DNA of 64,000 nt. Origin: Nocardioides sp. Root1257 (GTDB taxonomy: Bacteria > Actinomycetota > Actinomycetes > Propionibacteriales > Nocardioidaceae). Location of the stretch: the NCBI RefSeq assembly GCF_001425175.1, contig NZ_LMDV01000001.1, positions 620,001 to 684,000 of the forward strand, in the 5' to 3' direction. The translations under genes were made by a program, and so were the position numbers. This document shows positions 54,511 to 63,290 of this stretch, in pieces; the stretch's first letter is position 1; each line of letters begins with the position of its first letter. The notes under the pieces were generated by a model. It did no database searches and was not told where the DNA came from. It saw nothing but the letters and a program-made list of their open reading frames with translations.

Positions 54511-55221
54511 CTACTTGAACTGCGGCCTCGAACCGAGGACCGCGGAGCCGACACGCACGTGTGTCGCGCCGGCGTGGATCGCGTGCTCCAGGTCGCCGCT
54601 CATCCCGGCCGACACCCAGGTGGCTCCGGGGTGCTCGGCGAGGAGGTCGCGGTGGATCTCGGCGAGCCGCTCGAAGGCCGGTCGGGGGTCCTCCCCGAGC
54701 GGCGCGACCGCCATCAGGCCGCGCAGCCGGAGCATCCCGGCGTCCTCGACCGCGGCGGCGAGAGCCGGCAGGTCGCTCGGGTCGGCACCGGCACGGCCCT
54801 CGCGGCCGGGTGGGTCCAGGCTGACCTGGAGCAGCACGTCGACCTCGTGCGAGCGCGCGTGCGCTCCCCTGCTCAGACCGGTGACCAGCTTCGCGCGGTC
54901 CACGGACTCGACGACGTCGGCGTAGGCCGCCACGGCGGCCGCCTTGTTGCTCTGGAGACCCCCGATGAAGTGCCAGGTGAGGCCGAGGTCGGCGCACTCG
55001 GCGGCCTTGGCCTCGGCCTCCTGGTGGCGGTTCTCCCCCACGTCGGTGACGCCGAGGTCGGCGAGCAGCCGGACGTCGGAGGCCGGGAAGAACTTGGTCA
55101 CGACCACGAGGCGTACGTCGTCCGGCGATCGACCGGCCTCGACGCACGCGCCGTCGATCCGGCCACGAACCGTCTCGAGGTTGGTGGCGAGCTCGTCGCG
55201 GCGCGCCGAGGGATTGGTCAT
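54511..55221 (-). CDS. YggS-family pyridoxal phosphate homeostasis protein
   Basis: 236 residues, alanine-racemase N-terminal-like barrel binding PLP through Lys in LVVVTKFFPASD. GENRHQEAEAK, HFIGGLQSNKA and MSGDLEHAI are family motifs. It buffers PLP rather than catalysing a known reaction. ATG at 55221 overlaps the pgeF stop by 4 nt. Confidence 0.93.
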   Translation of the reverse strand: MTNPSARRDELATNLETVRGRIDGACVEAGRSPDDVRLVVVTKFFPASDVRLLADLGVTDVGENRHQEAEAKAAECADLGLTWHFIGGLQSNKAAAVAAYADVVESVDRAKLVTGLSRGAHARSHEVDVLLQVSLDPPGREGRAGADPSDLPALAAAVEDAGMLRLRGLMAVAPLGEDPRPAFERLAEIHRDLLAEHPGATWVSAGMSGDLEHAIHAGATHVRVGSAVLGSRPQFK

Positions 55222-55904
55222 GCGGTCCTCCACACGACGCCGGCGAGACGTCCGGCGGCCGCGCCGTCGCGCCGGAAGGAGTGCAGCGCCTCGTCCTCGC
55301 GGGTGCAGGCACCGACCTCGACGACGGCGACGCCCGCGGCCTCGAGCTGGGACCGGACGCCGGCCCCGAGGTCGAGCGACGGGGTGCCCCAGCTGGTGGT
55401 GGCCGCCGTGGCGGGGACCTCGGCCGCGACCTCGGCCCGCATCGCCTCGGGGACCTCGTAGCAGGCGCCGCAGATGTGCGGACCGACCCACGCGCGCACG
55501 CCGGTGGCGCCCAGCTCGTCGAGCCGGCGGAGCGCGGCCGGCACCACGCCCCGGCGTACGCCCTCGCGCCCGGCGTGGACCGCACCGACCTCACCGGACT
55601 CGGCGACGAGCAGCACCGGCACGCAGTCGGCGGCGCGGGCGAGCAGTGCCAGCCCGGCCGCGCCGGTCACCAGCGCGTCGGCGTCGGGGAACGCCGCGTC
55701 CGCGCCGTCGGGGACGTGCACGGCGGTCCCGTGCACCTGGTGCATGAGGTACGGCGTCGCGCCGGTCTCGGCCGCGATCTCGGCCAGGGCCGCCTCGCGA
55801 ACCGCCGGCTCGGCGTGGTCGCCCAGGTCCAGGCGTCGCTCCGTGAACGCGACCGACACCGTGCCGGTGGTCACCGGCACGGTGTCGTGGAAGAGGAAGG
55901 TCAC
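55218..55904 (-). CDS. pgeF: Peptidoglycan editing factor PgeF (YfiH, multicopper-oxidase-like)
   Basis: 228 residues. The conserved His-Cys-His metal/catalytic set is in [24 protein letters not shown] and [14 protein letters not shown]. coli PgeF removes wrongly incorporated L-Ser muropeptide precursors; family members have also been called polyphenol oxidases. GTG start overlaps the ftsZ stop by 4 nt, the usual actinobacterial order. Confidence 0.93.
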   Translation of the reverse strand: MTFLFHDTVPVTTGTVSVAFTERRLDLGDHAEPAVREAALAEIAAETGATPYLMHQVHGTAVHVPDGADAAFPDADALVTGAAGLALLARAADCVPVLLVAESGEVGAVHAGREGVRRGVVPAALRRLDELGATGVRAWVGPHICGACYEVPEAMRAEVAAEVPATAATTSWGTPSLDLGAGVRSQLEAAGVAVVEVGACTREDEALHSFRRDGAAAGRLAGVVWRTA

Positions 55905-57061
55905 TTCAGGAAGTCGGGGATGTCCAGGTCGTCGTCGTCGAACTGCACCGGGGTCGGCGCCGGCCGGGGTGCGGACGGCTGAGCAGCCTGGGGGGCGGGC
56001 GAGGACGGCGCGGCCGCCGGGACCGGCGTCCTCTCCTCGACGGGGGCGGAGGCCTGCTTCGACTCCTGCGCCGGCGTACGCCGCAGCACGTTCCCCTCGT
56101 CGCGGCGCTTGGGCATCCCGCCGTCGAAGCCCGCCGCGATCACCGTGACCCGGACCTCGTCACCGAGGGCGTCGTCGATGGTGGCGCCGAAGATGATGTT
56201 GGCCTCGGGGTGCACCGCGTCCGCGACCAGCGCGGCGGCCTCGTTGATCTCGAAGAGGCCGAGGTCCGAGCCACCGGCGATCGAGAGCAGCACGCCGTGC
56301 GCGCCGTCGATGCTCGCCTCGAGCAGCGGGCTCGAGACCGCCATCTCCGCGGCGGCGACCGACCGGTCGTCGCCACGGGCCGACCCGATGCCCATCAGCG
56401 CCGAGCCGGCGTTCGCCATGACCGACTTCACGTCGGCGAAGTCGAGGTTGATCAGGCCGGGGGTGGTGATCAGGTCGGTGATGCCGGAGACACCCTGCAG
56501 CAGCACCTGGTCGGCCTGCTTGAACGCGTCGAGGACCGACACGTTGCGGTCGCTGATCGAGAGCAGCCGGTCGTTGGGGATCACGATGAGGGTGTCGACC
56601 TCCTCGCGCAGCTGCGCGATGCCCTCCTCGGCGGAGTTGGCGCGACGGCGACCCTCGAACGCGAACGGCCGGGTCACGACGCCGATGGTGAGCGCACCGA
56701 GCGACCGGGCGATGCGGGCCACGATCGGCGCGCCGCCGGTGCCGGTGCCGCCGCCCTCGCCCGCGGTCACGAAGACCATGTCGGCGCCCTTGATGACCTC
56801 TTCGATCTCGTCCGAGTGGTCCTCGGCGGCGCGCGCACCCACCTCGGGGTTGGCGCCGGCGCCGAGGCCGCGGGTGAGCTCGCGGCCGATGTCGAGCTTC
56901 ACGTCGGCGTCGCTCATCAGGAGGGCCTGCGCGTCGGTGTTGATCGCGATGAACTCGACGCCCTTGAGCCCGACCTCGATCATCCGGTTGACGGCGTTGA
57001 CACCACCACCACCGATACCGACGACCTTGATGATGGCCAGGTAGTTCTGTGCTGCTGCCAC
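55901..57061 (-). CDS. ftsZ: Cell division GTPase FtsZ
   Basis: 386 residues. Tubulin-like GTPase that forms the Z-ring. [17 protein letters not shown] and the tubulin signature [15 protein letters not shown] (about residues 102-116) bind GTP; the T7-loop region supplies Asp for hydrolysis. A variable Pro/Ala linker leads to the conserved C-terminal peptide [11 protein letters not shown] that contacts SepF. GTG at 57061. Confidence 0.97.
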   Translation of the reverse strand: MAAAQNYLAIIKVVGIGGGGVNAVNRMIEVGLKGVEFIAINTDAQALLMSDADVKLDIGRELTRGLGAGANPEVGARAAEDHSDEIEEVIKGADMVFVTAGEGGGTGTGGAPIVARIARSLGALTIGVVTRPFAFEGRRRANSAEEGIAQLREEVDTLIVIPNDRLLSISDRNVSVLDAFKQADQVLLQGVSGITDLITTPGLINLDFADVKSVMANAGSALMGIGSARGDDRSVAAAEMAVSSPLLEASIDGAHGVLLSIAGGSDLGLFEINEAAALVADAVHPEANIIFGATIDDALGDEVRVTVIAAGFDGGMPKRRDEGNVLRRTPAQESKQASAPVEERTPVPAAAPSSPAPQAAQPSAPRPAPTPVQFDDDDLDIPDFLK

Positions 57062-57139
57062 GGCGATCTCGCCTTTCGCTGCTGGGTGCGGATGTCCGGT
57101 CCGGACGGGGAAGCTGGTCCGGCGTGTTGATGAACTCTG

Positions 57140-57170
57140 ACCCTCAGCCTGAGGGTTATAGTTATGTCAA
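57140..57170 (-). promoter_or_regulatory. ftsZ upstream regulatory region with -35-like TTGACA and palindrome
   Basis: On the minus strand TTGACA (57170-57165), then ACTATAAC and the 7-bp palindrome ACCCTCA-GGC-TGAGGGT (57156-57140). A TTGACATAAC plus a CCTCA/GAGG palindrome recurs upstream of ftsZ in related actinobacteria (from memory). It lies about 80-110 nt before the start codon. Confidence 0.55.
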
Positions 57171-57259
57171 CCTCGCCGTGGTCACGACAGTAGGCACCGG
57201 CGTACGCCGAACCGTGGCGACACGCCCGCGCGCCCGCGACTTGTCGCAGAAATCGGGCT

Positions 57260-58108
57260 CTACTGCTTGCTGGTCGGCTGGCCCGGGACGGAGACGTCGT
57301 AGTGCTGGGCCTGGACGGCGGTGAGGAGCTTGGCCAGGACCTCGGCCTTCTGGTCCGACTGCTCCGAGCTCCCCCACTCCACCTCGCGGCCGTCGCGGAG
57401 CTCGAGGGTGATCTCGTCGACGGTCTGCACGTCGACGTGGTCGACCTTGGCGGAGAGGTCGTGCGGCAGGGAGGCGACCACGAGGGCGCCCTCGCGCAGC
57501 GCCTCGGCGCCGGTGTCGGCGGAGGTCTGCAGGCGCGGCAGGTCGGCCGGCGCCCGCGCGTAGTCGCGGAAGACCACGCCGTCCTCGTCGAGCCCGCGCA
57601 GCTTGCCGCCGATCTCGACCACGGCCACCGGCTCGCGCTCGACGACGGTGATCAGCACGGTGTCCGGCCACTCGCGGGTCACGTCGGCGGACTTCACGGT
57701 GGCCAGCGACTCGACGCGGGTGCGGATCCGCTCCAGGTCGACCCGCGCCAGCGGGTCCCCCTCGGGTACGGCGGCCGCGCGCTCGACCTCGGCCGCGCTC
57801 AGCTGCTGCACGCCGGCGACCCGGACGCCCTGCACCGCGAGGTAGGAGGAGAAGAACACCAGCCACAGCACGCCGACCAGCAGGGCGACGAGCAGGACGA
57901 CCGCGAGGACCGGCTTCCAGGCGAGCCACCGACGGGTCCACTGACGGCGCGCGAAGCGGCGACGGCTGCGCAGCAGCGCCGGGTCCGCCTCCGGGACGTC
58001 GTCGTCGACAGCGAGCGCGTCGAAGCCCTGGGTCGCGTCCGGGTCGCCCGGCCCTCCGGTCGGTCCCCCGGTCGGCCCCCCGGTCGGCCTCGTGGTCCGC
58101 CTAGCCAC
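57260..58108 (-). CDS. ftsQ: Cell division protein FtsQ
   Basis: 282 residues: Pro/Gly/Thr-rich cytoplasmic N-terminus with GGPT repeats, one membrane helix (about residues 66-88), POTRA domain (YLAVQGVRVAGVQQLSAAEV) and beta domain (EWPDTVLITVVEREPVAVVE). Bridges early and late divisome proteins. GTG at 58108; overlaps the murC stop by 8 nt. Confidence 0.94.
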   Translation of the reverse strand: MARRTTRPTGGPTGGPTGGPGDPDATQGFDALAVDDDVPEADPALLRSRRRFARRQWTRRWLAWKPVLAVVLLVALLVGVLWLVFFSSYLAVQGVRVAGVQQLSAAEVERAAAVPEGDPLARVDLERIRTRVESLATVKSADVTREWPDTVLITVVEREPVAVVEIGGKLRGLDEDGVVFRDYARAPADLPRLQTSADTGAEALREGALVVASLPHDLSAKVDHVDVQTVDEITLELRDGREVEWGSSEQSDQKAEVLAKLLTAVQAQHYDVSVPGQPTSKQ

Positions 58109-59441
58109 CGAGCAGCTCCAGGACCCGGGGCGCGATCTCGGTGACGGTGCCGGCGCCGAGGGTCAGCACCAGGTCGCCGGGGCGCGCCCGTGAGACCAGC
58201 TCGCCGGCGACGTCGTCGAAGCCCGGCACGAACGCCACCCGGTCGGCGGGGAGCGGCACCGCGCCCGCGACCAGCGCGCCGGTCACGGCCGGGTCGGCGT
58301 CCTCGCGGGCCAGGTAGACGTCGAGCACCACGACCTCGTCGGCCGCTCCGAGCGCCACCCCCATCGCCTCGCCGAAGATCCGGGTCCGCGACACCAGGTG
58401 CGGCTGGAACGCGACGACGACCCGCCCGCTCCCCGCGACCGCGCGGGCGGCCGCCAGGTCGCCGGCGATCTCGGTCGGGTGGTGGGCGTAGCTGTCGTAG
58501 ACGCGCACCCCGCCGGCCTCGCCCTTGCGCTCCATCCGGCGCTTGGTGCCGGTGTAGGACGCCAGCCCGCGGACCAGGTCCTGCTCGTCGAAGCCCAGCT
58601 CGCGCCCGGCGGCCAGCGCGGCCAGCGCGTCGGCGAGGTAGTGCTCCCCCGGCGACCAGAGCGTCACGTCGGCCAGCGCGCCCGGCTCGCGGGCGGAGAC
58701 GGTCACGACGCGGCGCCCGGCCGCGCGATGCCGCTCGGCAAGCGCGGCGGCGCCGGGGTCGTCGCCGACGCAGACCAGGAAGCCCTCGGGGTCGAGGGTG
58801 TCGGCGAACTCGTCGAACGCCGCGACGTAGGCCTCCTCGGTCCCCCAGTTGTCGAGGTGGTCGGCCTCGACGTTGGTCACGATGGCGGCGTACGGCGCGT
58901 AGTGCAGGAAGGCGCCGTCGCTCTCGTCGGCCTCGGCCACGAACAGGTCGCCCGACCCGGCGGCCGCGTTGACGCCCGTCGCGGCCAGGTCGCCGCCGAT
59001 GGCGTACGTCGGGTCCGCGCCCGCGGCCTGCAACGCGATCGTGAGCAGCGACGTCGTGGTCGTCTTGCCGTGGGTGCCGGCGACGGCCACGACCCGGCGG
59101 TCGGCCATCAGCGCGGCGAGCGCGGCCGAGCGGGGCAGGATGCGCAGGCCCTGGCGCACCGCCTCGGCGTACTCCGGGTTGTCCTCGCGCACGGCGGTGG
59201 ACACGACGACAGTGTCGACGTCGCGGACCTGCTCGGCGGCGTGCCCGAGGTGCACGGTCGCCCCGAGCTCGCGCAGCGCCTGCAGCGTCGGCGAGTCGGT
59301 GCCGTCGCTGCCGCTGACGGAGACGCCCCGGGCCAGCATGATCCGGGCGATGCCGGACAGGCCGGCTCCGCCGATGCCGACGAGGTGGACGCGGCCGAGC
59401 CGGTCGACCGGGAGGATCTCGGCGGGGACCGGCACCTTCAT
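58101..59441 (-). CDS. murC: UDP-N-acetylmuramate--L-alanine ligase
   Basis: 446 residues. VHLVGIGGAGLSGIARIMLA (UDP site), AVAGTHGKTTTTSLLT (ATP P-loop), EADESDGAFL and YDSYAHHPTEI are diagnostic. It is about 50 residues shorter than M. tuberculosis MurC: between CVGDDPGAAALAERH and the SPGEHYLADALAAL motif roughly 30 residues of the central domain are absent, and the tail is short. No frameshift is seen. ATG at 59441 overlaps the murG stop by 4 nt. Confidence 0.94.
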   Translation of the reverse strand: MKVPVPAEILPVDRLGRVHLVGIGGAGLSGIARIMLARGVSVSGSDGTDSPTLQALRELGATVHLGHAAEQVRDVDTVVVSTAVREDNPEYAEAVRQGLRILPRSAALAALMADRRVVAVAGTHGKTTTTSLLTIALQAAGADPTYAIGGDLAATGVNAAAGSGDLFVAEADESDGAFLHYAPYAAIVTNVEADHLDNWGTEEAYVAAFDEFADTLDPEGFLVCVGDDPGAAALAERHRAAGRRVVTVSAREPGALADVTLWSPGEHYLADALAALAAGRELGFDEQDLVRGLASYTGTKRRMERKGEAGGVRVYDSYAHHPTEIAGDLAAARAVAGSGRVVVAFQPHLVSRTRIFGEAMGVALGAADEVVVLDVYLAREDADPAVTGALVAGAVPLPADRVAFVPGFDDVAGELVSRARPGDLVLTLGAGTVTEIAPRVLELLGG

Positions 59442-60523
59442 CGGCGGGCCTCGAACACCATGCGCGCGAGCTTCTCGTCGGCGTCGCGGGGCACCAGTGC
59501 GGAGGCCGCGGCGCTCATCGCCGCGAGCCGGTCCGGGTCGGTGGCGAGCGCGGGGACGGTGCCGGCGATCCACTCGGGGCTCACGTCCGCGTCGGCGACC
59601 AGCAGGCCGCCTCCGGCGTCGACGACGGGGGCGGCGTTGCGCACCTGCTCGCCGTTGCCGATCGGCAGCGGCACGAAGACGGCCGGCAGGCCGACCGCCG
59701 CCGCCTCGGTGACGCTCGAGGCACCGGCCCGGCAGACCACCAGGTCGGCGGCGGCGTAGGCGAGGTCCATCCGGTCGACGAAGTTCACGACGACGTAGGG
59801 CACCTCGCCGGCGGCTTCGGGCGACGCCTCGCCCTGCGGGCCGACGACGTGGAGCACCTGCACGCCGGCCGCGGCGAGCGCGGCGGCGGCACCGGAGACG
59901 GACTGGTTAAGCTTGCGCGCGCCCTGGGAACCGCCGGTGACCAGCAGGGTCGGCCGGTCCGGGTCCAGGCCGAAGAACGCCCGGGCCTCCGCGCGCAGGG
60001 CGGCGCGATCGAGGCCGGAGATCATGGTGCGGATCGGGAGGCCGACGTACTCCGCCTTCGGCAGCGGGGTGTCCGGGAAGCTCACGGCGACCCGCTGCGC
60101 CACCCGGGCGCCGACCTTGTTGGCGAGGCCGGGCACGGCGTTCTGCTCGTGGACGAGCAGCGGCAGCTTGCGCCGCCGGGCGGCGAGGTAGGCCGGCATC
60201 GAGACGTAGCCGCCGTACCCCACGACGACGTCGGGACGGACCCGGTCGAAGACCGCGAGCGTCTCCTTCACGGCCGCGCGCAGCCGGACCGGCACCTTGA
60301 CGAGGTCGGCGTTGGGCTTGCGCGGCAGTGGGACCGGCGGGATCAGCTCGAGCGGGTAGCCCGCCTCCGGGACCACCCTGTTCTCGAGCCCGCGGGGCGT
60401 GCCGAGACAGGTGATCTCGACCTCGATGCCGAGGTCGGGTGCGAGCCGACGGATCGCGTCGGCGGTGGCGAGCAGGGGCGAGGTGTGGCCGGCGGTGCCA
60501 CCGCCGGCGAGGAGAACGCGCAT
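59438..60523 (-). CDS. murG: UDP-N-acetylglucosamine transferase MurG (makes lipid II)
   Basis: 361-residue GT-B glycosyltransferase that adds GlcNAc to lipid I. LLAGGGTAGHTSPLLATADA, VGYGGYVSMPAYLAAR, LVTGGSQGARKLNQ and the donor-binding RAGASSVTEAAAVGLP are characteristic. ATG chosen at 60523; a GTG at 60526 and a TTG at 60532 are alternatives. TAAACT lies 8 nt upstream of the ATG, so a promoter between ftsW and murG is possible. Confidence 0.95.
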   Translation of the reverse strand: MRVLLAGGGTAGHTSPLLATADAIRRLAPDLGIEVEITCLGTPRGLENRVVPEAGYPLELIPPVPLPRKPNADLVKVPVRLRAAVKETLAVFDRVRPDVVVGYGGYVSMPAYLAARRRKLPLLVHEQNAVPGLANKVGARVAQRVAVSFPDTPLPKAEYVGLPIRTMISGLDRAALRAEARAFFGLDPDRPTLLVTGGSQGARKLNQSVSGAAAALAAAGVQVLHVVGPQGEASPEAAGEVPYVVVNFVDRMDLAYAAADLVVCRAGASSVTEAAAVGLPAVFVPLPIGNGEQVRNAAPVVDAGGGLLVADADVSPEWIAGTVPALATDPDRLAAMSAAASALVPRDADEKLARMVFEARR

Positions 60524-60546
60524 CACGGCCAAGTTTATGTACGGCC

Positions 60547-61800
60547 CTAGTGAGAGGCGCGACCGGCCGAGAGACCGGCCGACCGGGCCTTCTTGCGTTG
60601 GGCCAGTGCCCGGGCCGCCTCCGGCTCACGGCGCGCGAACCCGATCAGCAGCCCGAGGGCGACCAGGGACGGCACCAGTGCGGAGCCGCCGTAGGAGACG
60701 AGCGGGAGCGGGATGCCGATGACCGGGAGCAGCGCGAGGACCATGCCGACGTTGATGATCATCTGGCCGAGCAGCCACACGACGATGCCGAAGGTCAGGT
60801 AGCGCACGAACGGGTCGGCGGTGTGGCTGGCGACCCGGACCGCGGCGTACGCGATCGTGAGGAAGAGGCCGATCACGAGCAGCGTGCCGACCAGCCCGAG
60901 CTCCTCGCCGAGCACCGCGAAGATGAAGTCGGTGTGGGCCTCGGGCAGGGTGCCCCACTTCTCGCGGCTGGCGCCGATGCCCTCGCCGAACCACCCGCCG
61001 GAGGCGAGCGCGTAGAGGCCGTGCGCGGGCTGCCAGCCGGTGTGGTGGAAGTCCTTGAAGGGGTCGGTGAAGGTGGTGAGCCGGTCGAGCCGGTGCTGGC
61101 TGGTGGTCGCCAGGTAGAGCGCGATCACGCCGCTGACCAGGATCGAGATCGTGAACAGCCGGGCGGGCGCACCGACGACCCAGAGCATCGCGAGCAGGAT
61201 GGCGAAGAGCACCAGCGCGGTGCCGAGGTCCTTGCCGAGCATGACGAGCAGGATCACCACGCCGATGCCGAGCACCACCGGGAAGATCAGCTCGTGCAGG
61301 TTGCCGAGCCGCTTCTCCTTGCGGGCGTAGATGTGCGCGGCCCACAGCACGATCGCGAGCTTGGCGATCTCGGCCGGCTGGATCACGAAGGGGCCGAGGC
61401 CGAGCCAGTTCTGGTTGCCGTTGACCTCGACGCCGAGGCCCGGCACGCGCACCAGGGCGAGCAGCACGATCGCCACGAGCAGGGCCGGCCAGGCGAACCG
61501 GCGCACGACGCCCAGCGGCAGCCGCGAGGCGACCCAGGCGCACGGGATGCCGATCGCGACCCACATCAGCTGGCGGGTGACGACGGCGTACGAGTTGCCG
61601 TCGTTCTGCTGGTAGGAGTACACGCTCGAGGCGCTGAGCACCATGATCAGGCCGATGGTGAGCAGCAGCGCGGAGGCGCCGAGCAGCAGGTAGTACGCCG
61701 TGAGCGGGCGATCCAGCGCCTCACGGGCCGAGCGGGACCAGCTCAGGACCGACGGGCCGCGGCGGGCGGTCAGGTCGTCGTCGGGGCTCGCGGTGGTCAT
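60547..61800 (-). CDS. ftsW: Lipid II polymerase of the septum, FtsW (SEDS family)
   Basis: 417 residues, about ten membrane helices. SEDS motifs NGNQNWLGLGPFVIQPAEIA and PLPLVSYGGSALVPSL are present, the former with catalytic-type Asp/Glu positions further on. It polymerises glycan strands with a class B PBP partner. ATG at 61800 with AGGAGGGGAG upstream, a strong Shine-Dalgarno. murG follows 23 nt downstream. Confidence 0.95.
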   Translation of the reverse strand: MTTASPDDDLTARRGPSVLSWSRSAREALDRPLTAYYLLLGASALLLTIGLIMVLSASSVYSYQQNDGNSYAVVTRQLMWVAIGIPCAWVASRLPLGVVRRFAWPALLVAIVLLALVRVPGLGVEVNGNQNWLGLGPFVIQPAEIAKLAIVLWAAHIYARKEKRLGNLHELIFPVVLGIGVVILLVMLGKDLGTALVLFAILLAMLWVVGAPARLFTISILVSGVIALYLATTSQHRLDRLTTFTDPFKDFHHTGWQPAHGLYALASGGWFGEGIGASREKWGTLPEAHTDFIFAVLGEELGLVGTLLVIGLFLTIAYAAVRVASHTADPFVRYLTFGIVVWLLGQMIINVGMVLALLPVIGIPLPLVSYGGSALVPSLVALGLLIGFARREPEAARALAQRKKARSAGLSAGRASH

Positions 61801-61823
61801 CGCGCTCCCCTCCTGCCTGGGCG

Positions 61824-63290
61824 TTACAGCCTGCGTCGTACGGCGTCCGCGAACGCGTCGCCGCGCTCGGCGTAGTTGGTGAACATGTCCATGGACGCGC
61901 ATCCGGGAGCCAGCAGGACCGTGTCGCCGGGTCGGGCCAACTCGGCCGCGGCCTCCACGACACGCGCCATGGCATGCCCACCATCTACAGGCTCAGTCTC
62001 GTCGCCGCCGACCACGATGACGGGCACATCGGGGGCGTGTCGCGAAAGCGCGTCGGCGATGACGTCGCGGTCGCGACCGATCAGGATCGCGGCCCGCAGG
62101 CGGCGTCCGGCCGTCTGCACCAGCTCGTCGAAGCGGGCGCCCTTGGCGAGGCCGCCGGCCACCCAGACGACCGAGTCGTAGGCGAGCAGCGAGGACTGCG
62201 CGGCGTGCGGGTTGGTGGCCTTGGAGTCGTCGACCCAGGTGACGCCGTCGCGCTCCCCCACGACCGCGATCCGGTGGCCGTCGGGACGGAACGCCCGCAA
62301 CCCGTCGCGCACGGCGGCCTGCGAGACGCCGTGCGAGCGCGCCAGGGCTGCCGCGGCGAGGGCGTTCGCCACGACGTGGGGTGCGGCCCCTCCTGGATTG
62401 TTGAGTGCGAGGTCGGAGATCGTGCACAGCTCGGCGGCGCTGCTGTCGCGCTGCTCGATGAACGCGCGGTCGGCGAGGATGTCCTCGACCAGGCCGACCA
62501 TCCCGACGCTGGGCATGCCGAGCGTGAAGCCCACCGCTCGCGCGCCCTCGACGACATCGGCCTCGCGGACCAGTCGCTCCGTCTCGGGGTCGGCGACGTT
62601 GTAGACGCAGGCGCGCTGCACCCGCTCGTAGATGCGGCCCTTGTCGGCCGCGTAGTCGGCCATGGACGAGTACCAGTCGAGGTGGTCCTCAGCGACGTTG
62701 AGCACAGCCGCGGACTGGGCGCTCATCGAGTCGGTGTAGTGGAGCTGGAAGCTCGAGAGCTCGACGGCGAGCACGTCGTAGGGCTCCGGGTCCATCACGG
62801 CCTCGACGATCGGGAGCCCCACGTTGCCGACCGCGATGCTGCGCAGGCCTGCAGCGCGCAGGATCGAGTCGAGCATCTGCACGGTCGTCGTCTTGCCGTT
62901 GGTGCCGGTCACGCAGAGCCACGGGGTGTCGTGCTCGGGGTCGCGCAGCCGCCAGGCGAGCTCGACCTCGCCCCAGACCGGGATCCCGCGTGCGGTCGCC
63001 TGCGCGAGCAGCGGCGCGGTCGGCTTCCAGCCGGGCGAGGTGACCAGCACGTCGACGCCGTCGGGCAGCGTGGCGGTCGCGCCCTCGCCGAGGCGTACGT
63101 CGGCGCCCAGCACCTCGAGGAGCTCGGCCTTCTCGGGTCGGTCGCCGGCCTCGGACTCGTCGAGTGCGACGACGCTCGCGCCGAGGTGGTTGAGGTTGTC
63201 GGCGGCCGCGAACCCGGACACGCCGAGGCCCGCGACGACCGCGCGGACCCCCTCCCAGGAGTCGTGGCGCCCGAGGTTGCTGGCGTCCAC
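61824..63290 (-). CDS. murD: UDP-N-acetylmuramoylalanine--D-glutamate ligase
   Basis: 488 residues. Adds D-Glu to UDP-MurNAc-L-Ala. VAGLGVSGFAAADNL (N-terminal Rossmann), VTGTNGKTTTVQMLDSILRA (ATP P-loop) and WVDDSKATNPHAAQSSL (Asp/Lys ligase motif) are present. GTG at 63290 overlaps the mraY stop TAG by one base. Confidence 0.95.
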   Translation of the reverse strand: MDASNLGRHDSWEGVRAVVAGLGVSGFAAADNLNHLGASVVALDESEAGDRPEKAELLEVLGADVRLGEGATATLPDGVDVLVTSPGWKPTAPLLAQATARGIPVWGEVELAWRLRDPEHDTPWLCVTGTNGKTTTVQMLDSILRAAGLRSIAVGNVGLPIVEAVMDPEPYDVLAVELSSFQLHYTDSMSAQSAAVLNVAEDHLDWYSSMADYAADKGRIYERVQRACVYNVADPETERLVREADVVEGARAVGFTLGMPSVGMVGLVEDILADRAFIEQRDSSAAELCTISDLALNNPGGAAPHVVANALAAAALARSHGVSQAAVRDGLRAFRPDGHRIAVVGERDGVTWVDDSKATNPHAAQSSLLAYDSVVWVAGGLAKGARFDELVQTAGRRLRAAILIGRDRDVIADALSRHAPDVPVIVVGGDETEPVDGGHAMARVVEAAAELARPGDTVLLAPGCASMDMFTNYAERGDAFADAVRRRL

